This document shows, piece after piece, positions 39,130-52,572 of a stretch of DNA of 64,000 nucleotides. Origin of the DNA: Macrocybe gigantea (Eukaryota > Basidiomycota > Agaricomycetes > Agaricales > Callistosporiaceae); contig SJRY01000266.1 of assembly GCA_011319805.1 (NCBI GenBank), positions 620,001 to 684,000 on the forward strand. The letters are read 5' to 3'. The translations under genes were made by a program, and so were the position numbers. Under the pieces are notes generated by a model. The model was not told where the DNA came from. It saw only the letters and a list, made by a program, of their open reading frames with translations, and ran no database searches. Numbering within the stretch: position 1 is the stretch's first letter; each line of letters opens with the position of its first letter.

Positions 39130-39852
39130 GGGGGCAACATGAAGAAAGGACGGGAAACGAAAATCAGGATGGAATAAGTGCAGGCATACTTCATTTTCAA
39201 GTTGTTTTTGACAGAAACGGACTTGGCTCCCAAGCACCTGTTGATCCTTGTTTGCACTGACCCTTCCTCTTCTACCGGGTCTCCGTTGCTGGTCTGTATC
39301 CAGCGTACCTCCCAGTCAACGTGCTCAGCTCAATCGCATTGTCTTCTAGCCTGTATCCATTGAGCGACCAGTGCGGGGTAGGCTTCTCCATCACTCAGCA
39401 TCTGCATGGGAAGGCACGCCCCCCGATCACCACCGGTTCCGGCAAATACAAATCAACTTTTGTTTATCATCCGCATATGTCAGCCTATGTAACATGAAAA
39501 GAAGGTTGGGCTCAGAGTATGACATGCCTCAAGATGCTACATCCTACGACTCTTCCTTGCGCGGGCTGAGTACCACACAAGACCATCTGACCAGCCGCGC
39601 CCTGCACATGTATCTGTTGCCATGTTCGCTCTGTCATTGCTGTCATTGGTTGATGCTATCCGTCACCTACATCGGTCATCGCTTCCAAGTCGGTTTGCAA
39701 CCACCTGACAGCCTGGTTATAACACTGTGTGCACCGCGATGTTTCTGAACATCCTCCTGTTTCTTTTGGGCTAGCCCCCTGCTTTTTGTTTTCGATTTCT
39801 GCCCTGGTGGTCACTCGACGAGCTCGCCAAAGCCGAATAGTCGAAGGCAGCT
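39130..39852. other. Divergent promoter region, Zn2Cys6 factor and lipase
   Basis: 723 bp, the longest divergent gap in the gene-rich part. It contains short open frames with no domain signal. No clear TATA box at the expected place and no repeat. The length would suit regulated genes. Confidence 0.4.
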
Positions 39853-41247
39853 ATGTTACCGCTTCTCTGCGCTGTACTGCTTCTATTCATGGGCGTTCAC
39901 GCAAGTCCGACGCCTCTCAAGCCTCGCGCCCTGAAAAGAGCAACTTCTCTGGCTGCCGCGGATCTTTCGGGACTGGCTCCTTTCACCCAATTCGCCAGGG
40001 CAGCTTACTGTCCTCCGGAAAAGATTCAAGGCTGGAAATGCGGACGTATGCTTACGACCCTAGTTTAAAATGCTGACGATGTTCATCACTTTATCAGAGG
40101 CCTGTGATGCATTGCCCGGATTTCAGGCAACATTGACCGGAGGTGACGGCGATGCGGAGCAGTTCTGTGAGCGTGTACACATGGTCATCCTACCACTTCC
40201 TCATGGAACTCTCAGTCTTCGTCGGCCATTGGCCCGACCAGAACGCTGTCGTCATAGCACATCAAGGAACCGATCCCCTAGAATTGTTCGTCATTCTAGT
40301 TAACGTCCATGACGTAGGATCTAACTCTCTTTACAGGCAGTCCGTTTTGACGGACCTCAACGTCTTGCGTGGCCCGCTAGATCCCGCACTTTTCCCAGGC
40401 GCGCCTTCTAGCGTCTCTGTGCATGAAGGGTTCCGAGATCAGCACGCCAAAAACGCGGACCTCATATTTGCCGAAGTCCAGCGTCTGCTGGCAGACAAGG
40501 AGTCAAAGCAAGTCATAACCGTGCGTCCGTCCCTCCGAAACTATTACTCTGCCACCGACAATTTGGCGCTTAGGTTGGCCATTCTCTTGGCGGCGCACTA
40601 GCCATGCTTTCGGCCCTCTCCTTGCGTCTGCGCTTGCCTAGCGACATCACAGTCAGGTCCACAACATATGGGACTCCCAGAGTCGGGGACTCAGACTTCG
40701 CGGCCTTCTTCGATTCAAAGGTCCTGCATGCTACCACTATTATTTTGCATGCTAACATCGCGTTCTGACCCAGATCACGAATTTCCGGCGCGTCAACAAT
40801 GACAAGGTATCCACATGCCCCGGTCCGCTCACCGTGATACTGGTTAAAGCGAGACTTTTCAGGACCTGGTTCCGATTGTTCCGGGTCGTTTTCTGGGTTT
40901 TAGTCACCCCAAAGGCGAAATCGTTTGTCTTTAATATCTACTCTTCACGCGGTCGTTAACAGACAAATAAACATAGCATATCCTATCAAAGGGGAACGCC
41001 GTGGCGTGTGCAGGTGAGCCAACGTTGACCCCACTTTGAACGGTTCGATGAACGTGGTCGTCTAGGCAACGACAATGCAGACGACCAACAGTGCCAGATT
41101 CAGACCGTTCCCAATGTCTTGGAAGGAAACGTCATTGACCACCTTGGTACGTCCTTTGAGGGTCCATTCTATAGTCCTGGCCCGCACTTATATACGTTGT
41201 CAGGACCATATGAAGGCATATTTATTGGATCTATATTTTGCACCTAG
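39853..41247 (+). CDS. Secreted class 3 lipase
   Basis: An extracellular alpha/beta-hydrolase of the fungal lipase class 3 family, acting on acylglycerols or related esters. The signal peptide MLPLLCAVLLLFMGVHA is followed by SPTPLKPRALKR, a likely propeptide with a basic site. Spliced blocks: FTQFARAAYCPPEKIQGWKC, ALPGFQATLTGGDG, NAVVIAHQGTDP, SVLTDLNVLRGPLDP, VHEGFRDQHAKNADLIFAEV. The nucleophile elbow is VGHSLGGALAML, the acid DLVPIVPGRFLGFSHP, and the C-terminal CAGNDNADDQQC plus DHLGPYEG holds the likely catalytic His. All three triad residues are present. Introns are short and GT-AG; the TAG is at 41245. Divergent from the Zn2Cys6 factor, which could regulate it (inference). Confidence 0.9.
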
Positions 41248-41869
41248 CACACATGCGATTATTCGCTTCTCTTTCGGTGTATGCAATGTGCAAATTGTAG
41301 TGGTCCAGAAATGAGATGAAGCAGAAATGAGGTGTAATCAATACATGGCGTCCAGTCCATTCAGATGCCACCTGTAGGCTCGGAGAAAGCGACGATCCAC
41401 TGGCCAGGGAGTTTGCATTGCACTCTTGATATGCTCCGATTTATCACTGAGTCTCCTTTGCATGTCTCGGTGCTTTGCGCTCAGCTTCCAAACTCAAAGC
41501 CGTATATACATCTGTAACTAGTCTCAAGACTCCACATGGTCCCACCGACAGGTCTCGTAGCAACGGATTATGCCTCATGGCGACGAAAAACTATACAACG
41601 AGGGTGTGGACCAAGGATGTACACATGAAAATATGATCTTGCAACGAACCTGAGGGCCTCACGCTTAATGTGCTTTGACAAAAAGAAAACTGACCAAAGG
41701 TGCAAAGGGAAGTTTTTCATCAAACGTTCTCTTTAACGACACGTATCCGCCGCAATTCCTTGGTTGGTGAACACATGATCATTTTGTACGTTAGGTTCGG
41801 AGGAATTGTGGTGTAAATGCTGCATGGACACATATTGCCTATAACACAGATGGGCATGTCTACGCTGAC
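41248..41869. other. Convergent 3' region, lipase and POL12
   Basis: 622 bp between two converging stops. Longer than needed for two 3' UTRs. I see no coding signal, tRNA or repeat. Confidence 0.4.
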
Positions 41870-44096
41870 TCCTCCAGCTTTGTGATTTCCATCTTGATTC
41901 GGTCCCTTAACTTAGTTGTCGTGCTTTCGGGCGACACGGTGAGGGTCCCGAAAGCACCCTTTGTCAGGAATGAAGGGTTCAACGCTAGCGTGGAATGAAC
42001 GCTCTAGAATATATTAAGGCTGACTGATGTAAGGTAAACATGGCAATCAGGACGTGCCTTTGAAAACTGCTTCAATTTGCTCGGAAGGACGAGGACATCC
42101 GGCGCGAACTGTTCATCGTTCCCAGGGCTCAATTTGAGACCGGCTGAATGAGTTATATCCAGGTTGACTTCTTGGGTTAACTCGAAAGGGACAGGAAACA
42201 CGGGATAGAAGCTGTGGTTTCAAGGAAAAAATCGTTAGTGTCCGAGACATCCGAGACAAGGACCTACCTTCGCTGCTGCAGCACATGTCGGCACAGGTTA
42301 GCCATGGCGTCGGTTTCCGCGTCATCGACGATGGCATCGACTTCTTCACCTCGCTTGACGCGTTCGTCTTTGCGTATGTGGAACAAGACGTCTATACTGG
42401 TGACACCAAAGGTAATGTCGTTGATGGAAAACAGAGAGGGATTAGGTAACAAATGGATCCGCTGTAGGATTATAGATTCAGAAAGAATGTAAAGCAGAGT
42501 CACAACATGCAGCAACAAACTCACAGAGTCTCCACCAGCACATTCCAGAGGCAGCTCGGCTTGGGGAAAGACGGCATGACTGGTAATAAGATCTCGCACG
42601 CTGGGCACGAGTAGAACGATGCTGTCGGGAGACGAGTCGAGGAAGGAACGCAGCGGTTCGATAAACTTCGAGCGGAACAGGTTGAAAGGCGTCGAGTCCA
42701 CTTCTCCCACTTTGATTAGAGGGTGCAGAGCATCGATAAAAGGCCCAACCTACGAAAGGGAATCGGATTCAGTTCTGGCTACTTCCATAATTTTCGCAAA
42801 GGGAACAGACGAGTAGCAAAACGGCCGGTCTCGTGGACTTCAAGGTTTTCATCATAGTCTGCCATGGCTTGTACGTCAAATCTGTGTCCTGAGTATATGG
42901 CCCGCAAGAAATGCACATGGTGAAGGGAGCGTTAAAAGAACCAGGGTCTTGCTTTGGTGCGAGCGTATCAGGCAGGGACCTAGGAGGTGGTAACTTTGAA
43001 AGTTTGAAAAGGTGATAGGTTGATTGAGTATGAAGCTCGCGTACTGCCAGTATTTCTTTGACTTGGAACCAGGAGCCTGACCCATTCATTCCCTTCAACG
43101 CAGCTATTGCACCTGGAAAGAGGCCCAATCCGCCGGCTCCTTGTGCCCCACCACGAATCTTGATATTTTGGTCGAAGCGAAGGTGAATGCGCCGGCCGGC
43201 GCCCAGTATGCGCGAACTCTCCAGCATAAGGGAAGGTTCTGCCGATCGCTCTCCTGGAGAGTCGGACTCATGCGTTACGCGTCCAACAATGACAACATCT
43301 TCCTATCTATGGCTAAGAGGTTCAAAACGGGATAATGGGGAAATAATCGCGCACCCTCGATAAAGAAGAGGGATCAGCTATCTCAGGAATCTTATAATGT
43401 TCCCTCACAAGTTCCGCAAACTCGTCTATTCTGTCATCGAGTACTTTGGGAGAGATGTTGGTGAACAAAATGAGAAAATCGGGCCAGAAACAATCACACC
43501 TTCGATATGTTCGGATATTTTTTCATACATATAACGATCTAAAGACCGGAAAAATAACCTCCAAGCGCGAGAATTTAATCAAACACTTACAAGTTCTGTC
43601 CTTCACGGCAGAGGGATCTGATTTCGGTCCTCGAAATATTACCCTACTTGGAACGCTCTCTCCTTGCTCAAACTTCACGCTCGGACCCGAAGCACCGGGA
43701 GCTACATTCGCCATTCTAAGCATGGCTTGGGGAACACGGGATCGATTGATCATAGCAGCGCCCCTTGCGAACGGATTCGTCCGTTGCTGGGCCCTTTTCG
43801 TGTTCTGCTTCATGAGATTTCTCTGCAGCTGTGCCTTGAGGGAAGCAAGCGAGTCCATTGTGAGCTTTGATATTTCGGAGCGCGTACTTGAGGAGTTGAA
43901 GTTGAGTGCCTCCCATTTATACATCAGAGTTTCTGCGGTAAGATTGTAAATCTGACAGATTGAAATGCCTGGCAATTATTGACATTGATGACACAGCAGG
44001 GGATGGCAAAAGCTCACATTCTTGGATCGCCTTGTCGTCCGACGCTACGTTCTCGCCGAATGCTGCAACGATCTCTTCCCTTAAATTTGAGGACAT
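41870..44096 (-). CDS. POL12: DNA polymerase alpha-primase B subunit (Pol12)
   Basis: The regulatory B subunit of DNA polymerase alpha-primase, which starts each Okazaki fragment. N-terminus MSSNLREEIVAAFGENVASD, then a helix YNLTAETLMYKWEALNF and a linker. The OB part has SRILGAGRRIHLRFDQ and NGSGSWFQVKEIL. The inactive phosphoesterase part has LVGPFIDALHPLIKVGEVDS (across exons), SIVLLVPSVRDLITSHAVFP, RIHLLPNPSLFSINDITFGV, DAMANLCRHVLQQRSFYPVF and FAPDVLVLPSKLKQFSK. The last exon gives STLALNPSFLTKGAFGTLTV and ends KLEESA at TAG 41872-41870. The join before STLALNPS uses a probable GC-AG intron. ATG 44096. Confidence 0.95.
42004..42057 (-). other. Probable GC-AG intron in POL12
   Basis: A 54-nt intron with donor CAAAG|GCACGT and acceptor TTCTAG|AGC. 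Removal joins KLKQFSK to SVHSTLALNPSFLTKG, the expected Pol12 C-terminal block. The donor departs from the GCAAGT form usual for GC-AG introns, so a base error at a GT donor is possible. Confidence 0.55.
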
Positions 44097-44543
44097 GGTG
44101 AGCGTGAATGAACGCGTTGCGTGACAATGTGACTGACGCGTCTAGAGACAGTCACGAGCGATTGGAACGTGTCAGGCTTTTTCACGACTTCATTACGTAA
44201 TGAACTGAAACATGATTCCATGACGCAACCATTCCCAAAAAGGAAGCCGGGCAGTGCGTCGAGCGCTCTCCAACAGCGCACGCCCTGCCAGTAGCCACGC
44301 CATGTCCTATGCTACGCAATGATATCGTAGTAACACAAATTCCAAGAGATAGCATAAACAGTAGAGTAAGAATGCATGGCGGCCGGATGAAGTTCCGAGC
44401 ATAGTATGTACCTTGTAAACGAGGCAAATCGATAAGATGTGAGATGCAACACAGAGTGATGAGGAATAGTCGGAATCAGAAGCGCGAGTTTCCGAGGTGC
44501 AACGTGTGAAGCGATAGCGATCAATGCTTAGGACAGTTGACCA
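44097..44543. other. Intergenic region, POL12 start to IGO1 stop
   Basis: 447 bp holding the POL12 promoter and IGO1 3' UTR (both genes minus strand). The part next to the ATG has two GACGCGT sites (an MCB-like core, ACGCGT) near 44137-44142, with a related ACGCGTT near 44111; such sites drive G1/S genes in yeasts, which suits POL12, but this is inference. Confidence 0.4.
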
Positions 44544-45106
44544 TTACTCCTCGGTGGCCCCCTCGTCGCTTGCATTTTTCGTCTGCTCTTCGGCGGGCTC
44601 ATCCTTGGTGGATTCATGAACCAAACCACTCTCCTTGTTCACAGGGCTCGTAGGATTCGTAGGGGATATCGAAAGACCTTGATGGCCGTTGCCGTGACCG
44701 TTGCCCGGAGACGACGCATGGGGAATGCTGCAAAACATGAGCATATACGCACGTCTAAAGATGTAATATATACTTCTGAGGATTGGGTATGGCGGTCCCA
44801 ACTGTTGTTTGGGGAGCTACTCCAGCCTTGGACAATGCGTAATCACCAGAGTCGAAGTATTTGCGCTCCTGCAATGATCAGTGAGTCCCAAAAAAACCGC
44901 CCTTTGAAGCAATTCAGTGAAACCTTCTGCATCTTCATAAGTATATTCTTATGCGTTGGAAGTTTGCCATACTTGGCAAAGAGTTGTTGCTCCTGCGCAG
45001 ACAACTTCTACATACGAATCAAAGAAATCAGGATCCGTTCCGCCACAACAAACGAGTCTCGACCACATACGCTGATGTCAACCTTGTTGCGTTGGGCAGG
45101 AAGCAT
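44544..45106 (-). CDS. IGO1: Endosulfine (Igo1/ENSA/ARPP-19), PP2A inhibitor
   Basis: A small PP2A-B55 inhibitor that works once phosphorylated by Greatwall/Rim15, linking nutrient state to quiescence and mitotic entry. Exons join into MLPAQRNKVDIS, KLSAQEQQLFAKYGKLP, THKNILMKMQK and ERKYFDSGDYALSKAG. The FDSGDY motif carries the target Ser. A Gly/Asn/His-rich then acidic, Ser/Thr-rich tail ends DEGATEE. About 130 residues, near the usual family length. All introns are GT-AG. It lies 447 bp downstream of POL12 on the same strand. Confidence 0.93.
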
Positions 45107-45455
45107 GTTTGCGGGAAAACAACAGAAGTATGGACGCAAGCCGCCGGTGTAGACAGGGAGGAGGCCTGAGCAATATGATGGTAGTTCAATGGTAAGGAGA
45201 AAAAATGTATTTTTATCAATTCCCCAGACCCAATGTAAATTCCCGACGAACCCACACTGCGGGGTTTCGTCGGGGTTTGAATTCGTCTGACTGCAAGCCA
45301 GGGTTTAGTCATGTTCCAAGCCGGCACCATAAATTCGGATGACAGCCCCTTTCGCTTCCTTGTCAAGAAGAGCGAAACAAGCCGCGAAACATGACGATGA
45401 TTTTCTATCGTATATACGAAAATATTATAATGATCCTTTTTGTAGTCCTCACAAC
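45107..45455. other. Intergenic region upstream of IGO1
   Basis: 349 bp between the IGO1 start and the stop of the unrecognised gene. It holds a strong hairpin (45242-45274) and an AT-rich part near 45190-45220. No gene seen. Confidence 0.4.
45242..45274. repeat. Inverted repeat able to form a 12-bp hairpin
   Basis: CCCGACGAACCC and GGGGTTTCGTCGGG pair over 9 contiguous base pairs, a one-base bulge and 3 more pairs, around an 8-nt loop. It lies about 140-170 bp upstream of the IGO1 ATG. It could be a regulatory or transcript structure, or chance. A tRNA was considered and rejected. Confidence 0.5.
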
Positions 45456-47730
45456 TTAATCAAATTCCATTACTGTCAAATCCGCCCATTCGGTGGTCAT
45501 GCTGTGTGGGTGCGAATCAAAAGCACCATTGGACAGAAGCCTAGACAACGCCTCCTTTTCTCCACTCACCCCTTGCTCGTCATCACGGTGATCATCTGGA
45601 GATTCAGGATAACGACATGTGACCTGTAAGGAGGAGGAAAGCAAAGGCGGCCCAAAATTGCCCTTGGTGCTAAAGCTCCACGAAGCCTTGCATATGTCGT
45701 GGAAATAGGCGGTGTTGGACACCGCATCATCCATACCGTTGAACACATCCTCTATAGCAATTTGAGAATGCCAAGGCGTCAAGTGTTCATTGTTCAAAAA
45801 CAAGTCCTTCACGCCGCTAAATGTACCTGCTGCTTCAGGGACGCGAAGATAACAAGGCGGTTCTGACGCATATTTTGGCAAGTCACCTGTTTCGTCACGA
45901 CTATTTTCAGATGTTTTTAGAAGAACGTGGCGAAAACAAACCTTTCAGCTCCGTTGAATCCTGAGATCCGAGTCTGTTTGGAGTTGCAATAGCCAAGTCG
46001 TCCTGGGAAAAGTGCCCATCGTGAACCGGCCCTGTGGTTTGAAGACTAGGGAAGGATGGCGAAAAAGGTGTTCGGCGCGGTTCTCGATCATTGTCCAATT
46101 CGTCTGATACGATTTCAAGCCATTCTTGGAACTTTGGCTCCCTCCAGAATGGTAGTGCGGGAGAAACTGCGCGTCTTGTTCTTTCTCGGTAGCCCTGGAT
46201 TTGCTCCGACAAACAACTTGCAGGATGTGTGTTGTCGGTGTCGAAGGTGAGCTTTGGTTTCTTATCGAGGTCAGGATGCAGCATATCAAGATCCAGAAGC
46301 TCCTCGACTGCGCCGGCGGCGTTATCGGCGATGACAAATGGAAAGTCTACACCAGCAAAACATGTGCTCTCCACCTGCCGCTGAGCTTTATTTGACGACA
46401 AAGAACTGATCCAGAATGGCACTATATTGTCGCCTGGGCATAGTTCCAAGGGCGATTCTTGCGAGAGGTCCCTGGATAGGACATCATCGTCACTGGCCTC
46501 TACATTCCGTTCAGAAGAAGTTCCCTGAATTCGGAGTTATCCGTTGTCATAATTTTCGGTCAGGAGTGTGGCTTAGCTTAGTATACCTTAAATATTGGGC
46601 GACGTAGACCTAGCTGATAAATTTGGCGTAGACGAAAGTGGAGCACGTCATCGTCAGAGAGGTCGTTTGGAATGATGTCTGACTCGTCAACGCTGCGATC
46701 CGCTGCCGGAAAAGTCAAAGACAATATGTTGGACGAACGCCTGTGTTGTTGGTGCATCTTCTGTAAGACATGTCTTGGTGAGTTCGGAAAATCGACATGG
46801 AAACGCTATACCTCGAGGAGATTCCGACATCTCGATCGAAAGTCCTCGTTGGGTGACCGGTCAATAATTCTCATAATAGATTTTATTATGGATGGAAAAT
46901 AGTTGGCTTCGAGGGCCAATTGCTTATAACGATAAGCTCAGTCAAACCACTCCTGCGGTGGGGGGAGCTCACTTGCGACCATGGGCCAAATATCAGGGGA
47001 TAACGTCTTGCAGAGGATGAGTAGCGCATGACGAAAACACAATGATGGACCACCTGACGATATTCCACGTAACGCAGCGTCCGAGAACCTTGTCCAGAAC
47101 GATCTTGAACGGAAGCGCGAGCTGTTGTGCAAAAGGGTAGCTTAAGCTAGTATTATCTTCGTAACAGTTAGTGGTGCCGCTGCATTCGCTTTCCCGAACT
47201 TTCCACGCATATAAGAGGTCCAAAGCGACTAGGATAAGATGTGGTTGCACCATCTGCGGTCTTACGCATTGATGCGAAGGAATAAGAATGACTACGCGAT
47301 GAGTTGCGGATGGAGCATGAACGCCGAGAAGGTGACTCCAACCTGTAGGTGTTTTACTGTCGTTCAATAAACAGTCGGAAACACTGGGCAGGCCAAGCGC
47401 TGTCGCATTCTGCACTTAGCGCGTCAGGTGAAGCACACCCAAGACGTCGAAGCTAGATACCCTCCGCAAATACGTTACGAGATGTTTCGCTAGAAATGAC
47501 TGGACAATGTCGGAACTTCCTTGTTGCAGCCCGTTGAGAGTACCGGAAACTGTCAGAACGATAGCAGATGTCGCGAAAACGTCAATCTTCTCCGGTTGCA
47601 TGGTTTTCAGATTAAATGGTGCTTCGCCGCCAGCGGAGTCCCCGGCGACGAGGTGATGCCGAATATTGAGCGCCAAGGAGCAGTCATCCGAGACCTCCCG
47701 AACACAGGTTTTGCATACAAACGCGGGCAT
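45456..47730 (-). CDS. Unrecognised multi-exon gene, model not resolved
   Basis: A protein-coding region I do not recognise. Supported exons: MPAFVCKTCVREVSDDC with LNIRHHLVAGDSAGGEAPFN and a helical part (47730-47416); LVALDLLYAWKVRES near 47180; RGISSGGPSLCFRHALLILC and LSPDIWPMVA near 47000; LALEANYFPSIIKSIMRIID; KMHQQHRRSSNILSLTFPAA; then an acidic, polar second half (46449-45907) and a final exon ending WADLTVMEFD (45456). The first half looks like helical repeats and the second half is disordered with Pro/Ser. Some joins need unusual splice sites or a base shift, so ends of exons are uncertain. It is divergent from PKC1 (242 bp). No function assigned. Confidence 0.55.
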
Positions 47731-47972
47731 AAAGGCGATCTGCGCAGCGGCGTAGTGACTGGAATGCGGGACGGGATTTTGAGAGTCTCGGAAAGTGCCT
47801 TATCTGGACCATAGCACAAAAAATAATTATTTAATTAATCATGCCACAGCCTCCCCAACCGCAACAGCCACCGCTCGGCAGATCCTGATTTCAGATTGCT
47901 GTTCTCGTTTCTTGCTCTCAACGCCATCGACGGCCAGCGTTCGGCGGGTACTGTGTACTTCGGAAGACAATC

Positions 47973-51915
<3,943 letters not shown>

Positions 51916-52034
51916 ACCAAGAATATTGATAACTAAATACCCATTCGTACCTACTTTACGTTTCCTGTGACCGTGCCACAATATGTACCTTCGATATTTG
52001 TTGTTTCAACGTTTTTATGATTATTCCACCGACA

Positions 52035-52378
52035 TTACATGCTTTCGCTTTGCTTGGTAGATATAACGTGTCCACCTGTACCAGGTAAACCTGTCTGCTG
52101 CTGCTGAGAATCTTCTTCGTCTGTGACTGGACCACGCATGAGTTCGTGAAAGCTTTCCCAGAGGGAAGCAATAGTTTCGTATTCTTTCGTCATCCCCAGT
52201 ACTTCTTCCAACTTGCGGTTCAGTACGTTTGTTGAAGAGAGCAACTCTTCAAAACCCTGTCCATGAGAGTAAGATTAGTGTTTTGGACTTGAATACGGGC
52301 ACGCACGGAAGTTATTTCACGAGATAATTTGTCACGCTCTCTTTCGAAGAAACTGGCTTCGTCATCAGCTTGGATCAT
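52035..52378 (-). CDS. DAD1: DASH complex subunit Dad1
   Basis: A subunit of the fungal-specific DASH/Dam1 ring, which couples kinetochores to microtubules. 97 residues in two exons split by a 50-nt GT-AG intron (52306-52257). Reads MIQADDEASFFERERDKLSR, EITS, GFEELLSSTNVLNRKLEEVL and KEYETIASLWESFHELM, matching Dad1 along its whole coiled-coil core. The polar tail (DEEDSQQQQTGLPGT) is not conserved. Chosen start is ATG 52378; the open frame upstream has no ATG. It lies between the convergent PKC1 (119 bp) and the CDC25 stop (194 bp). Confidence 0.93.
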
Positions 52379-52572
52379 GCTTGACGATAAAGAGAGATTG
52401 GGCGCTGCAATTCTCGACGCGATCGTCACTCATGTCACACGACGCTTGTCACGCCTCTCTGAAAGACGAGAAAAATCCAGTACTTGGAGTCTTTATACAT
52501 AATAACCTAGCCGTAGCCTAACCGTACATCAAGAGTCATAAATATACACTGACCATATGTCTCCCTACATGA

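Noticed and set aside
43190..43204. GC-rich palindrome GCGCCGGCCGGCGC
   Set aside because: It lies inside POL12 coding sequence (the GAGRRI region) and is explained by codon use.
45170..45300. tRNA-like signals: TAGTTCAATGG (A-box-like) and GGTTTGAATTC (B-box-like) about 90 bp apart
   Set aside because: The bases where the acceptor stem should pair do not match, and no anticodon stem forms between them. The hairpin at 45242-45274 also does not fit a cloverleaf.
52379..52429. Longer N-terminus for Dad1 beginning at 52429
   Set aside because: The first codon there is GTG and there is no ATG until 52378, where a Dad1 of normal length begins.
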